A stretch of DNA of 23,254 nt. Origin: a virus. The stretch is taken from the IMG/VR virus record IMGVR_UViG_3300037130_000020, positions 1 through 23,254 of that record; one strand, 5' to 3'. Position numbers and translations under genes: made by a program. The notes under the pieces were generated by a model. It searched no databases. It was given only the letters and a program-made list of their open reading frames with translations, and was not told the DNA's origin. Below are positions 15,201 to 22,361 of this stretch, piece after piece (the first letter of the stretch is position 1; each line of letters begins with the position of its first letter).

Positions 15201-16658
15201 GGATCGCTTGCGGCTACGCTAGGGCTTCTCACGCAGTCTGCGTATCAGGACTACTACGATGCAGCGATCATCAATCCAAATATCCCCTATTCTGTGAGGG
15301 TTACTGCTCGGATACCCTCTGGAAACACTGGTGGAAATCTCGTCATTGACCTGTTTTCGGCTGGGGGGAGCGTCGGGTCGTTTACCATCCCATTTGCGAG
15401 CATGACAACCACCATGCAGACGTTCTCCGGCGTCTTGACCACTGGACTTGCGCAAGTTCCCTCTGACCTGACATACCGCATCTACGGAACGAACATGGCC
15501 AACGGCGCGGACTATGAAATCGACCGATCCGAGGTCTTCACGACGCGCCAGCCGGTCAACACCACGCTCTTGCTGGCGAGCTACGTTGGCAACATCGAAG
15601 GCGTAGACGGAGTATCGGGAGCACTGGATACGAACAGCGAAAACACACAACCCTGCTATGGCGGAGTAGTGATGAAAGACTTGCTGTATCTACTAAAGAG
15701 CGGGTCGCTGTACTACACGCAGGATTCAAGCGGCGACGAACCGGCAGACTGGGGAGTGCATGAGGTTAGCAATAAGGCGGGGGCGTGCGGTGTTAATGCT
15801 TACGATTCCGGCGAAGAGTGGATACTCATGGCGAACCGCAATGGGGTGTATCTATTCGACGGCGGCGAGCCTCAGAAAGTTTCACAAGAGATTCAGCAAG
15901 TTTGGGATGCACTGAACTGGGACTCAGGAAAGTCAATCTGGGTCAGAAATGACGTGGCGGCGCGAAGGTTCTATATCGGCGTTCCGTTGCCGACTCCAAA
16001 TAAATGGCTCCCTGAAGCTCCCGTCAATGCATCCCCGACGTACCCGAATGTTGAGTTGATGTGTTCGTATCAAGGATCATCTACAGGTAGCGCAATTACA
16101 GATGCAGACCCAGTGCATAAGACTTTCTACGGAGATATTCTGGCGGAAGAGTTGGAGCGAAAGTGGAGCATTCAGCAGATTCCTTGCCCCTACGCTGACT
16201 TCATTACGCAAGCGAACGGAATAGATGCGCCGCTGCTCTTCTGCAATGGGATCGGGAACTCGAAAGTCTACATCCTCGACCAGACAAACGACGACGGCGC
16301 TGAGATTCCGTGGAAGTACACGACATACGGGTTTGGCTCCGATAAGGACGTTGAAAAGTACTCTGCTCTCGGCAATGGGCGCAAACGCTGGTCACTGTGG
16401 CGGGCGAAGATGGTTGGTGCGGGCACGGCCATCATAAAGATGCTGGAAGACAACATAGACGCGGCGGTGTCGAGTAGAAACACCTATTCGATTACTCTTG
16501 ACCAGACCGGAGATTTGCGCGGATCGTCATGCAACGCGACGGGGAGTGTAGTCTACGTCGAAATATCATCGGGTGGAATCGACAGCGTAATCGACTTGTC
16601 AAACTTCAAGATGGGCGGCACAAAGGATGTGTTCAGTGCCGACTATGTGCGTGACTAA
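12255..16658 (+). CDS. Very large tail protein with three N-terminal He_PIG Ig-like repeats
   Basis: A 1467-aa protein, starting at ATG 12255 that overlaps the previous stop. Residues about 1-275 hold three Ig-like 'putative Ig' (He_PIG) repeats of about 91 aa, each with the LPxGLxLxxxxGxLTGxP...AGxYTFxVxVxD pattern. A poly-Pro linker (APPPPPPSPG) follows near residue 273-282. From residue 283 on is the tail core: LDVTEFAFNV..., a tail-type AIDAEGEWWVEDVT near 410, beta modules with ITGTTNANGVLNVTNA around 690-730, RRIDVQGEDLFNQVEIGNPA near 900, NFLNLSFDGGYLP near 935, a carbohydrate-binding-like SVRVTARIP...LDLFSAGG about 1015-1090, and a C-terminal segment GVHEVSNKAGACGVNAYDSG...MANRNGVYLFDGGEPQKVSQ near 1165. 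It is probably a structural, receptor-facing tail or tail-hub protein. No catalytic motif is seen. Confidence 0.8.
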   Translation: MATILSPMLVGASYGIYLDADGGISGGVPGGVSVSYGVFSGTLPPGLTVNAFVGVLTGIPTTAGTYTFDVMCVSEGTELGWEEFSVIVSVPSGSPPSITTTSLPNGSVGTSYNQTLLATGGIAPYVFQDLAGGLPPGILLNGSDGALTGIPTMAGSYTFSVKVFDSQLLNSSSTFTIVISNGVNPLSLTTSSLPDGTVGVSYGNILSAEYGVSPYSFSISAGTLPNGLTLNSISGTITGTPSSPGTFDFTATVTDSVSSTSSANLSVVISYAPPPPPPSPGGQSVGPLDVTEFAFNVTQPPAGITVKLNGLCNTPGNITAQLIIGGVPVGAPKIATCPVTSFGGPLDLWGTTGPNVNDTTFGVRFTASSDFGLAVFQINSVAITVSVSGASANFQYIKSFPASNGTLKTLAIDAEGEWWVEDVTNAPGVLTPLLSGLPVNGYAKSVTADDREYVCFNDLSTGNDIPRQYTGQWIDRITQVGPGAPPSFTPQVNTGNSYAISAISQPAAHSNGYSYFLQSSGPGSSTAGNIVTFYYLDSTVSGPDTDLVNALNSGFPVYAYASFAGTPTPFPATVVQILTTGLGSPPGQPRQFYYLTFSVPTVAYTYYAGSGHAGYTANYQRSIASMTTAVPVPGLQVGSRATITGSSVSNYDSTWLISETLNSGAMVITQTSVTSGVATFSYSLSSGVAPIAAELVTITGTTNANGVLNVTNAAIATASGGSSGTFTVNVAAPDTTAAAESGQATTAGTQFDFDPGFPLLGSSTTPIYGAATGGNIVFAGTGQYISPGTRQGVVFFGTRNSAETFPSIPVTFTIPTNISTLISSQIPLGPPDCAYRQIAITEPGQNGVPGGDFYTIDDPVTYIVNGVTYTSTSFRIPNNTDTTISLTFRDSDLLAARRIDVQGEDLFNQVEIGNPAWDVAYAGRMFYGLTQQKVQNFLNLSFDGGYLPSTTQQPLGWSIAGSGGSLIASPIFGNSYYVQNTTGSLAATLGLLTQSAYQDYYDAAIINPNIPYSVRVTARIPSGNTGGNLVIDLFSAGGSVGSFTIPFASMTTTMQTFSGVLTTGLAQVPSDLTYRIYGTNMANGADYEIDRSEVFTTRQPVNTTLLLASYVGNIEGVDGVSGALDTNSENTQPCYGGVVMKDLLYLLKSGSLYYTQDSSGDEPADWGVHEVSNKAGACGVNAYDSGEEWILMANRNGVYLFDGGEPQKVSQEIQQVWDALNWDSGKSIWVRNDVAARRFYIGVPLPTPNKWLPEAPVNASPTYPNVELMCSYQGSSTGSAITDADPVHKTFYGDILAEELERKWSIQQIPCPYADFITQANGIDAPLLFCNGIGNSKVYILDQTNDDGAEIPWKYTTYGFGSDKDVEKYSALGNGRKRWSLWRAKMVGAGTAIIKMLEDNIDAAVSSRNTYSITLDQTGDLRGSSCNATGSVVYVEISSGGIDSVIDLSNFKMGGTKDVFSADYVRD
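12420..12445 (+). repeat. 26-bp direct repeat, copy 1 (in He_PIG repeat 1)
   Basis: The segment starting CTTACTGGCATCCCGACGA and ending GGCTGG matches 12693-12718 at 25 of 26 positions (C/T difference). The 273-bp period equals 91 codons, the length of one Ig-like repeat. It encodes LTGIPTxAG in both copies and points to a tandem duplication of the module. Confidence 0.85.
12693..12718 (+). repeat. 26-bp direct repeat, copy 2 (in He_PIG repeat 2)
   Basis: Second copy of the repeat at 12420-12445, 25 of 26 identical. The flanking parts of the two Ig-like repeats have diverged far more, so the near-identity is local. The third Ig-like repeat has only a diverged equivalent (TGTPSSPG) near 12965. 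Confidence 0.85.
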
Positions 16659-17225
16659 ATGAAACTCAGCGGCGGCAAAGAACTCGCAGCACTCAATCGC
16701 ATCAATCCCTCTCTCGGTGCGCTTCTATCTCGCCTCATTGACGCGCATAACCATGTTGCATCTCAGGCGGGGATTGACCCTGTTAGCCAAGCCGTTGCAC
16801 CTCCCCCTCCGCAAGCCGTGAATGCGACCGTGACAGGCGAGCAACTCCATCTGCGGGTGACTGACAATAATCCGACAAATCGGGCGCGGACCTACTTCTC
16901 GGAGATTCACACAGACCCGAACTTCACATCTCCAAAGATGGTCATTCAACATGGCGCGACACGGGACGCTCAGGTGGTTCTTCCAACGCTCAATTCCGGC
17001 TCCGCAACGCAGAATTACTATGTGAGGACATACTCGCAGACCCCAGGTTCTCCTCCGTCAACACCGATTGCATATCCTACGGCAATCACGATGACAGGTG
17101 CGACGCAGGGCGATTTGCCCCCTTCGGCGGGGAGTGGGACATCCCCGGCATCTGGAACGGTCTCAGGGCAGGGATTCGGCAGTTTTCAGACACGCAAGGC
17201 TACGGGCATCAAGAGGACGGTTTGA
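16659..17225 (+). CDS. FN3-like tail protein
   Basis: A 188-aa protein whose ATG directly follows the previous TAA. Residues about 1-40 are a helix (KLSGGKELAALNRINPSLGA...LSRLIDAHNHV), and residues about 50-140 form a fibronectin-type-III-like beta sandwich starting PPPPQAVNATVTGEQLHLRV and including the inner DNNPTNRARTYFSEIHTDPN and QNYYVRTYSQTPGSPPSTP. The C-terminal 45 residues are Gly/Ser/Pro-rich. Phage FN3-type proteins next to large tail genes are common; they probably help bind the cell surface. The stop overlaps the next ATG (TGATG). Confidence 0.75.
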   Translation: MKLSGGKELAALNRINPSLGALLSRLIDAHNHVASQAGIDPVSQAVAPPPPQAVNATVTGEQLHLRVTDNNPTNRARTYFSEIHTDPNFTSPKMVIQHGATRDAQVVLPTLNSGSATQNYYVRTYSQTPGSPPSTPIAYPTAITMTGATQGDLPPSAGSGTSPASGTVSGQGFGSFQTRKATGIKRTV

Positions 17226-17626
17226 TGATCGTTCGTCCGTACACCGAGGCCGATCTGGACGCATTCAAGCGCATCCACGCCGACAGTAAGCTAGATTATT
17301 TGTACCCCGCGCTGGATTCCCCGCTCTTCATCGTAAAGACCGTCATAGAACGCGCTGGGAGGCCCACCACGCTCCTCGCTGGGAAGATTGATGTAGAGAC
17401 CTACCTAATGACCTCTGGCACGGCTGCGGAGCGTCTGGAGGACATAGAAGCGGCTCAGGAGAGATTCTTGGCTGACTTGTGGGAGAAGGGCATAGACAAC
17501 TGCTATTGTGGGGTTCCCGCGTCAGTGAATCGGCACTTCGGGAAGCACATGGAACGGCTCGGCTGGGAACGTGGACGGCCCGGTTGGATAAATTTCTTCC
17601 GGGATACGGAACCTATGGTAAAATAG
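17225..17626 (+). CDS. GNAT-like N-acetyltransferase fold protein
   Basis: A 133-aa protein starting MIVRPYTEADLDAFKRIHAD, the classical beta1-alpha1 opening of the GNAT fold, and ending with KHMERLGWERGRPGWINFFR, which resembles the last helix and strand (xFxxrLGWxxxrpgWxxxxR). Residues between are less typical, and the acetyl-CoA binding Arg/Gln-x-x-Gly-x-Gly/Ala loop is not evident, so it may be inactive or bind another ligand. ATG 17225 overlaps the previous stop (TGATG) with AGAGGA about seven bases before. It opens an accessory block inserted between tail and ejection genes. Substrate unknown. Confidence 0.65.
   Translation: MIVRPYTEADLDAFKRIHADSKLDYLYPALDSPLFIVKTVIERAGRPTTLLAGKIDVETYLMTSGTAAERLEDIEAAQERFLADLWEKGIDNCYCGVPASVNRHFGKHMERLGWERGRPGWINFFRDTEPMVK
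17616..17624 (+). promoter_or_regulatory. Extended -10 promoter for the HNH gene
   Basis: TGGTAAAAT (TGn plus TAAAAT) lies in the last codons of the GNAT-like gene and 64 bases before the HNH ATG. No convincing -35 is present, but extended -10 elements do not need one. It matches the form of the capsid (TGCTATATT) and Hint gene (TGCTATAAT) promoters. Confidence 0.45.
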
Positions 17627-17655
17627 AAGCATCGTCGCGGAACGCTTTATCAGAG

Positions 17656-17682
17656 CCTCCCGGCGCAAATCCTGTTTGGAGG
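17656..17682 (+). promoter_or_regulatory. SD-sequestering stem before the HNH gene
   Basis: CCTCC (17656-17660) is the exact complement of the SD GGAGG (17678-17682) with a 17-base loop. Pairing would hide the ribosome binding site of the gene at 17688. RBS-occluding stems are known for phage homing endonucleases such as I-TevI of T4. The stem is short, so the evidence is suggestive. Confidence 0.35.
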
Positions 17683-17687
17683 AACCG

Positions 17688-18194
17688 ATGCCTAAAGGCC
17701 ATTATACCCACAAACCACACGTTCCTAAACCTAGACCCATTGTAATTCCCATCGGCCCGTCGATAGCCTATGTGGAATTGACAAAAGGGAAGTGGGCTTT
17801 GATCGCAGTGGATGATATACCGAAAATCAGCGGACGGTGTTGGTTCTATCAACCTGGAGGATACGCCATGTCTCGCCACATTTATATGCACAGATTGCTG
17901 ACAGGTGCTCTTCCAAAAACGGAAGTAGACCACGCTAACGGTATAGGGCTACACAACTTACCTCACAACATGAGAGTTTGCTCTTCCTCTCAAAACAAGT
18001 TCAATAAAGGCAAAACTGCCCGGAATGCGAGTGGATTCAAGGGTGTGTCTGCGAGTAGGGGAAGTTGGTATGCCTGTATTGCCGTGGAAGGACACTCCAT
18101 GTCGCTTGGCCGATTCCCCACGCCTGAACTTGCCCACGTCGCCTACTGCGAAGCGGCCCAACGTCTCCACGGCGAATTCGCCAGAACGGAGTAA
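17688..18194 (+). CDS. HNH homing endonuclease with AP2 domain
   Basis: A 168-aa protein. Residues about 59-109 form an HNH_3-type nuclease: YAMSRHIYMHRLLTGALPKT with His68, then EVDHANGIGLHNLPHNMRVC with Asp81-His82 and Asn94, followed by SSSQNKFNK. Residues about 115-163 form an AP2-type DNA-binding domain (SGFKGVSASRGSWYACIAVE ... SLGRFPTPELAHVAYCEAAQ). This combination is the standard phage homing endonuclease, which cuts DNA and spreads its own gene. SD GGAGG stands five bases before ATG 17688; an in-frame TTG at 17676 overlaps the SD and is rejected. It is free-standing between two small genes, and its DNA looks richer in A/T than the neighbouring virion genes. Confidence 0.9.
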   Translation: MPKGHYTHKPHVPKPRPIVIPIGPSIAYVELTKGKWALIAVDDIPKISGRCWFYQPGGYAMSRHIYMHRLLTGALPKTEVDHANGIGLHNLPHNMRVCSSSQNKFNKGKTARNASGFKGVSASRGSWYACIAVEGHSMSLGRFPTPELAHVAYCEAAQRLHGEFARTE

Positions 18195-18196
18195 CT

Positions 18197-18472
18197 ATGA
18201 ACCGCGATAGCAGGCTTTTTAAGTCGGTGGTACTCAACCCCCCAACACCGGAAGAAATCGCATGGCGGCAATACCCATTTGTTGATCTTTGGAACGCCCG
18301 CGAACAGCGTGAAGGCAGAGCAGTCATGGAACTGGAATTTTTTGATGGTATCCCCACGATTATCTACCAGATGACTCAATCTCCGGGGGATCGTATAACG
18401 CATTGGAGATGGTCGCGTAACCGTGACACGGAACCCCGTGCTATAATTCCGCGTAGCAACATCTTGCGCTGA
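18197..18472 (+). CDS. Small hypothetical protein in accessory block
   Basis: A 91-aa protein starting MNRDSRLFKSVVLNPPTPEE with VDLWNAREQREGRAVMELEF in the middle, an aromatic-rich HWRWSRNRD stretch and an Arg-rich end. ATG 18197 has GGAG five bases upstream and begins two bases after the HNH stop. I do not recognise a family. The promoter of the next gene (18439-18447) lies inside its last codons. It may be a passenger of the homing-endonuclease insert. Confidence 0.55.
   Translation: MNRDSRLFKSVVLNPPTPEEIAWRQYPFVDLWNAREQREGRAVMELEFFDGIPTIIYQMTQSPGDRITHWRWSRNRDTEPRAIIPRSNILR
18439..18447 (+). promoter_or_regulatory. Extended -10 promoter for the Hint-domain virion gene
   Basis: TGCTATAAT is a perfect extended -10 (TGn plus consensus TATAAT). 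The start would be near 18454, giving a leader of about 74 bases to the ATG at 18528. There is no clear -35, as is usual for this promoter type. It is the best -10 in the window. Confidence 0.6.
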
Positions 18473-18527
18473 CCCCGCTCGCTAAAACAGCAACCCGCCT
18501 CTCGGCGGCTCCTCATTCGAGGGTCAG
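18469..18527 (+). promoter_or_regulatory. Structured leader hiding the SD of the Hint-domain gene
   Basis: CTGACCC (18469-18475) pairs perfectly with GGGTCAG (18521-18527), which contains most of the SD (GAGGG, 18519-18523) and abuts the ATG. Inside are CCGCC/GGCGG (18495-18499/18504-18508, loop TCTC) and an alternative CCTC/GAGG hairpin (18511-18514/18519-18522, loop ATTC) that also occludes the SD. The two SD pairings are mutually exclusive, which suggests a translation switch rather than a terminator. Confidence 0.5.
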
Positions 18528-19520
18528 ATGGCGCGACAACAAACCGCACAGGCAAATCAGACATTTGGAACGGCAACCAACAACTCCGCGAACTACGGCG
18601 CGGATGCTTCGACCATCAACGGTGCGCTAACCCCGTTCCTCATGCAGCGACTCACGAATCCCCAAGGCTATTCGCAGGGAGACATGGGCGCGATGCTGGC
18701 GAATGCGATGGGTGGCGCGGGCGGCGCGACTTCGGGCATCACGGGACAGGCAAACTTGCAGGCAGGCCGTTCGCGGAATGACGCCGGATTCGGTACGGCA
18801 CTCGACGCGGCGGCTCGCGCTAGAACGGCTGCGGCGGCTGGCTCGGCGGAAGGGGTAGCTGCAAGCAACGCCAATCTGAAGCAGGATCAGACGAACAATG
18901 CGGCCAAAATGCTGCAAGGACTTTATGGGACGGATGTTGGAGCGCAGGGTTCTGAACTGAATACGGCAAACGATGCAACGGACGCTGCAACCAAGTCTGG
19001 ACAGAGCGGTTGGCTTCAGAATATGAATGCGATATGGGCGAATGCTAATAAGTCCGGCGACGTAGTAGCTTCCTTTATGTGCCCGATTGAAGGTTCCCTA
19101 TATCTACTACCAGACGGCATAGAAGTACCCGTTGAGACACTTAGAGTTGGAGATTTGATCGCCGGGATTGACGACGAAGCACAAACCATTGAGGAAATTG
19201 AAACTGGAACGGCACCATGCGTTGCAGTGACTACAGAAAATGGCTATACGGCGAAGAACTCCAATGTTCATGCTTACGCTCTACCTAAGGGCGGTTTTGT
19301 CGTAGCTACAAAGGCTCTCGGCAAGACCATCGTAACAACTGAAGGGCCGTCTAAGGTAGTCAGCGTTGACTCTATCGGTGAACATCTTGTGTTCAATATC
19401 ATCACGGACGGATCGCATACCTATCGTGTGGATGGAATCTGGGCGTTAGGGGTTGGGGATGCAGAGCGTCATGTGAGTATGGACACATGGAAGCGCATAG
19501 GTGAAGGGTTGGGTGCATAA
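18528..19520 (+). CDS. Virion-type protein with C-terminal Hint (hedgehog/intein) domain
   Basis: A 330-aa protein in two parts. Residues 1-184 are Ala/Gly/Asn/Gln-rich and helical (MARQQTAQANQTFGTATNNS ... MLANAMGGAGGATSGITGQA), like internal or ejection proteins of podovirus-like phages. Residues 185-330 form a Hint domain: Cys185 opens CPIEGSLYLLPDGIEVPVET, then LRVGDLI (block A), ENGYTAKNSNVHAYAL (block B, with SNVH replacing the usual TxxH) and VFNIITDGSHTYRVDGIWAL (block F). The usual C-terminal His-Asn and the following Cys/Ser/Thr are missing, so splicing is not expected, but an N-S acyl shift and cleavage before Cys185 is possible. The Hint part is visibly more A/T-rich than the first half. 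It is the first of three consecutive virion-type genes. Confidence 0.8.
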   Translation: MARQQTAQANQTFGTATNNSANYGADASTINGALTPFLMQRLTNPQGYSQGDMGAMLANAMGGAGGATSGITGQANLQAGRSRNDAGFGTALDAAARARTAAAAGSAEGVAASNANLKQDQTNNAAKMLQGLYGTDVGAQGSELNTANDATDAATKSGQSGWLQNMNAIWANANKSGDVVASFMCPIEGSLYLLPDGIEVPVETLRVGDLIAGIDDEAQTIEEIETGTAPCVAVTTENGYTAKNSNVHAYALPKGGFVVATKALGKTIVTTEGPSKVVSVDSIGEHLVFNIITDGSHTYRVDGIWALGVGDAERHVSMDTWKRIGEGLGA

Positions 19521-20947
19521 TGGCAGACCTACAGCCCCTACTTCCGCGCAAGATTCCTCCAATGACGGCGATTGGTGACGCTCCGGTAATGCCCGATCTC
19601 TCGTCGATGAGCGGCGGCGGGATGCCCGTACTCCCTCCTATCGTCGCGCCGAACGTGATTGGAAATCCGCGCATGGTAGCCAATTCGACGGACTCTAACG
19701 TCAACCGCATGTCGGCTGACAATGCAGACCTGTACGACCGTACCCAACGCTCGCAGTTTTCTGGATTGAATAAGCCCACGACGACGCTCGGCAAAATTGG
19801 CCACGTTGCGGCGAACATCGGGAACGTGCTGGGAGACATATTCGCGCCGTCCACGATGGCTCTCATCCCCGGTACCGGACTTAATAATCAGATGATGGAG
19901 AACAAAGACCGCGCAGACATCAACACGGTTTCCGACTTGCAGACGGCGGAGGCTGGGCGCAAGCAGCAAGCGGCGCAAACGGCATATGCAGCGGCGCGAC
20001 CTGAAATCGAGACTGCCAAACTTCAGAGCAAGATGGATTTGCAGCGCGTCCGCTCTGACCAGTTGGCGGCAAAGGCTGGACAGAAGCCGGTAGAGGATGC
20101 GGACGGCAATGTTAGTTATGTTGACGATCCCGAATCTGCGGCTTTCCAGTCGCGCAAGATTCACGATGATGTGATGACTGCGCAACAGCAGCTTGCAGAG
20201 GCAAATGAGCAGGTAAGACAGGCATCGCTTGACCCGAATAGCCCCGCATACAAGATGGCACAGGATAAGGCCATTACCGCCAAAACGAACGCGGCGGCTG
20301 CGGTCGAACGCGCTCAGGCTTACTATGGCCGCTATCTCCAAAGTGCATACAACAAAGGCTTAGGTGGAGATACGCTTCCCGGTGCTCCACAGATTGAGAA
20401 TCAGGCCGGACACGTGACCACGGTTGGAACTGGGAATGCGGCGCAAGCGGCCAAGTCTCAGACTAACGCAGCCATGTTCAATGATGTTCACGGTGCGCTC
20501 GATAACCTCGAAGCGAAGGCGACTGCGCTGGTCAATTCTGGCGGACGACTCAACAGCCCCGGTGTTGTGTACGCGATGCAGCATTCTTCGGGTACGCCTA
20601 GCCAGATCATTCAGAGTCTAGATAAGGCCAACCTCTCGCCAGAAGAGCGCGAGTATGTGATGTCGAACCTTGCCGCACATGAGAACGTGCAGGCTCTCCG
20701 CAAGTCGGCTGGCGGACTCGCTACCGACCAGTCTGTTGAGAAGCTGGATGCGCTGTTGCCTACCGGCTCAACTCCCGATCTTGCTTACCTCAAGAATCAG
20801 ACAAACCAGATTCGCCAGACCGCAGAACGGCTCGGCAAGGGCGTTACGACGGCGCAAGGTGGACTTGGAGTGCGCGGCCAGAAAGCGAATAACGGCCCGT
20901 CACAGACCGTTAGAACGTACAACCCTGCCACTGGAAGGATTGAATAG
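19520..20947 (+). CDS. Probable internal virion / ejection protein
   Basis: A 475-aa protein. The first 90 residues are Pro/Met/Asn-rich and probably disordered; residues about 130-160 and 190-270 are long Ala/Gln/Lys/Glu helices with coiled-coil character (DLQTAEAGRKQQAAQTAYAA..., VMTAQQQLAEANEQVRQASL). The end, TVRTYNPATGRIE, resembles the closing YxPxTGxIE element of some phage ejection proteins. ATG 19520 overlaps the previous stop (TAATG), and the stop overlaps the next GTG start. The position between the Hint protein and the FPD-motif protein suggests a set of proteins ejected together. No transglycosylase motif is seen. Confidence 0.65.
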   Translation: MADLQPLLPRKIPPMTAIGDAPVMPDLSSMSGGGMPVLPPIVAPNVIGNPRMVANSTDSNVNRMSADNADLYDRTQRSQFSGLNKPTTTLGKIGHVAANIGNVLGDIFAPSTMALIPGTGLNNQMMENKDRADINTVSDLQTAEAGRKQQAAQTAYAAARPEIETAKLQSKMDLQRVRSDQLAAKAGQKPVEDADGNVSYVDDPESAAFQSRKIHDDVMTAQQQLAEANEQVRQASLDPNSPAYKMAQDKAITAKTNAAAAVERAQAYYGRYLQSAYNKGLGGDTLPGAPQIENQAGHVTTVGTGNAAQAAKSQTNAAMFNDVHGALDNLEAKATALVNSGGRLNSPGVVYAMQHSSGTPSQIIQSLDKANLSPEEREYVMSNLAAHENVQALRKSAGGLATDQSVEKLDALLPTGSTPDLAYLKNQTNQIRQTAERLGKGVTTAQGGLGVRGQKANNGPSQTVRTYNPATGRIE

Positions 20948-22359
20948 TGCCTATAATTCAAACTCCCGATGGGCCAGTCAATTTCCCCGACAGCATGAAG
21001 GACGCAGATATTGAGTCCGTGCTGCAAAAGCAGTATGCCCCAAAGGTTGCCGGTGCTGGGCCTCTCGGTGTGCCAAGTCCAGCGGCGCACCCATCGGTGA
21101 ACATGCAATCTCCTAGCCTATGGCAGCAGTACAAAAACAATTTCAATGAAGGGACTCAAGGAGCAAAACCAGGCGACGGACTTATCAAAGGTGCTTTGGA
21201 GAACTTCGGAGCGGGAGGCGGAGATGTTGTTCGCGCCGTAGCCCATCCACTTCGCACTCTGGGAAGTATTGCCGCGCAGACTGATCCCGGTATTCTTGCA
21301 CTTGGATCATTGGGAGTTGGCCCAGCAAAAGATCAAGCAAAAGCAGTTGCGAATGGCCCTATTCCCAGCATCCCCCGGATAGCTGGACAGGTTGGTACAG
21401 GGATGATTCTAGGCAAAGTCGGAGCGGATGTTGGCGGGGCTGCGATGGACGCTGTGCCTAAAGTCGGAAGCGCGATTCGCACGGCTGCTATCGGGAACCC
21501 AGACGTACCACTCACGCGGGGGCTGGGTATCACCGCCCGGACAAAGACCGGACTTTCCGCGTTACAGGCATCTGGGGAAGCTGCGCCGACAGATGTGTCT
21601 CTTGAAGATGCGCAAGGGGCGCGTCCCTACGGGCAGGGAGCAAAGAACCTCCAAGACCTTCAAGGAAAATTGTCGTCTGCGCGGACAGAAATCAACGCTC
21701 CACTCAACGCATCTTTGGATGCGATAGGCGATAGGGTTGTTCAAGGCCCAGACGGGCCGACTACCATTTCCGAACTTGAAGCGGAACGCTCGCAGCTTTC
21801 CGCACAGCTGAGAGGACTACAGCAGAAAGACCCTCTCGCCATTCAGACAGCATTGCAGAAGGGACAAGGACAAGCCGAACTGCAAGCGAGATACGATGCC
21901 GTCAAAGACGCGATGACGCCTCACCTTGACTCTACAGGGATTGATTCGCGTCTTATCCGCCAGCAGGACGCTCAGGTTGCGGCTACCAATGCGAGGGTTG
22001 CTGGGCGCACGACGCTACCAGAAGAAACTAAGCCGTATGGGTTTGCCCGTTTGGGTGATCTTGCGAAGTTTGGGAATGGCAGTGGCATCGACCTTTTGGC
22101 TCCGGTGAAAGCACTGGGGAGTATCGGCAAAGACATTGCAGCAGGACGCTATTGGAGCGAACGCCCAACAGACGTGAATATCAGGGAGGGGTTCCGTCTT
22201 GCTGGGCCTAAGCCGAATCTGGGATGGCCACAGCCGAATCTGACGGCTGCGAAGCCGCTTGGACTGCCTGCGAGAACACCGAGTCTCGGACTTCCAATCT
22301 CTTCCTACAGCGATCTTTTCCCTGACCAGATACCCAACGGCACAAGGATTAGGAGATAG
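20947..22359 (+). CDS. Probable internal virion / ejection protein with N-terminal FPDxM motif
   Basis: A 470-aa protein from GTG 20947, which overlaps the previous stop (TAGTG). The N-terminus PIIQTPDGPVNFPDSMKDAD followed by IESVLQKQY is a short module (xxPDGxxxxFPDxMxDxxIexvLxxxY) that I recognise at the start of many phage internal or tail-ejected proteins. Residues about 75-170 are Gly/Ala-rich with hydrophobic runs (TGMILGKVGADVGGAAM) suggesting membrane interaction; residues about 225-340 are Gln/Ala/Arg helices; the last 60 residues are Pro/Leu-rich. Function by position: DNA ejection across the cell envelope. Confidence 0.65.
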   Translation: MPIIQTPDGPVNFPDSMKDADIESVLQKQYAPKVAGAGPLGVPSPAAHPSVNMQSPSLWQQYKNNFNEGTQGAKPGDGLIKGALENFGAGGGDVVRAVAHPLRTLGSIAAQTDPGILALGSLGVGPAKDQAKAVANGPIPSIPRIAGQVGTGMILGKVGADVGGAAMDAVPKVGSAIRTAAIGNPDVPLTRGLGITARTKTGLSALQASGEAAPTDVSLEDAQGARPYGQGAKNLQDLQGKLSSARTEINAPLNASLDAIGDRVVQGPDGPTTISELEAERSQLSAQLRGLQQKDPLAIQTALQKGQGQAELQARYDAVKDAMTPHLDSTGIDSRLIRQQDAQVAATNARVAGRTTLPEETKPYGFARLGDLAKFGNGSGIDLLAPVKALGSIGKDIAAGRYWSERPTDVNIREGFRLAGPKPNLGWPQPNLTAAKPLGLPARTPSLGLPISSYSDLFPDQIPNGTRIRR

Positions 22360-22361
22360 TA

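Noticed and set aside
19080-19520. Functional splicing intein
   Set aside because: The C-terminal His-Asn pair and a C-extein nucleophile are missing, and only about 15 unrelated residues follow block F before the stop; at most cleavage is possible.
19538-20341. Long open frame (267 codons) on the minus strand opposite an ejection-type gene
   Set aside because: Antisense to a well-placed gene with overlap starts; Arg/Leu/His/Cys-rich composition and no SD or promoter support.
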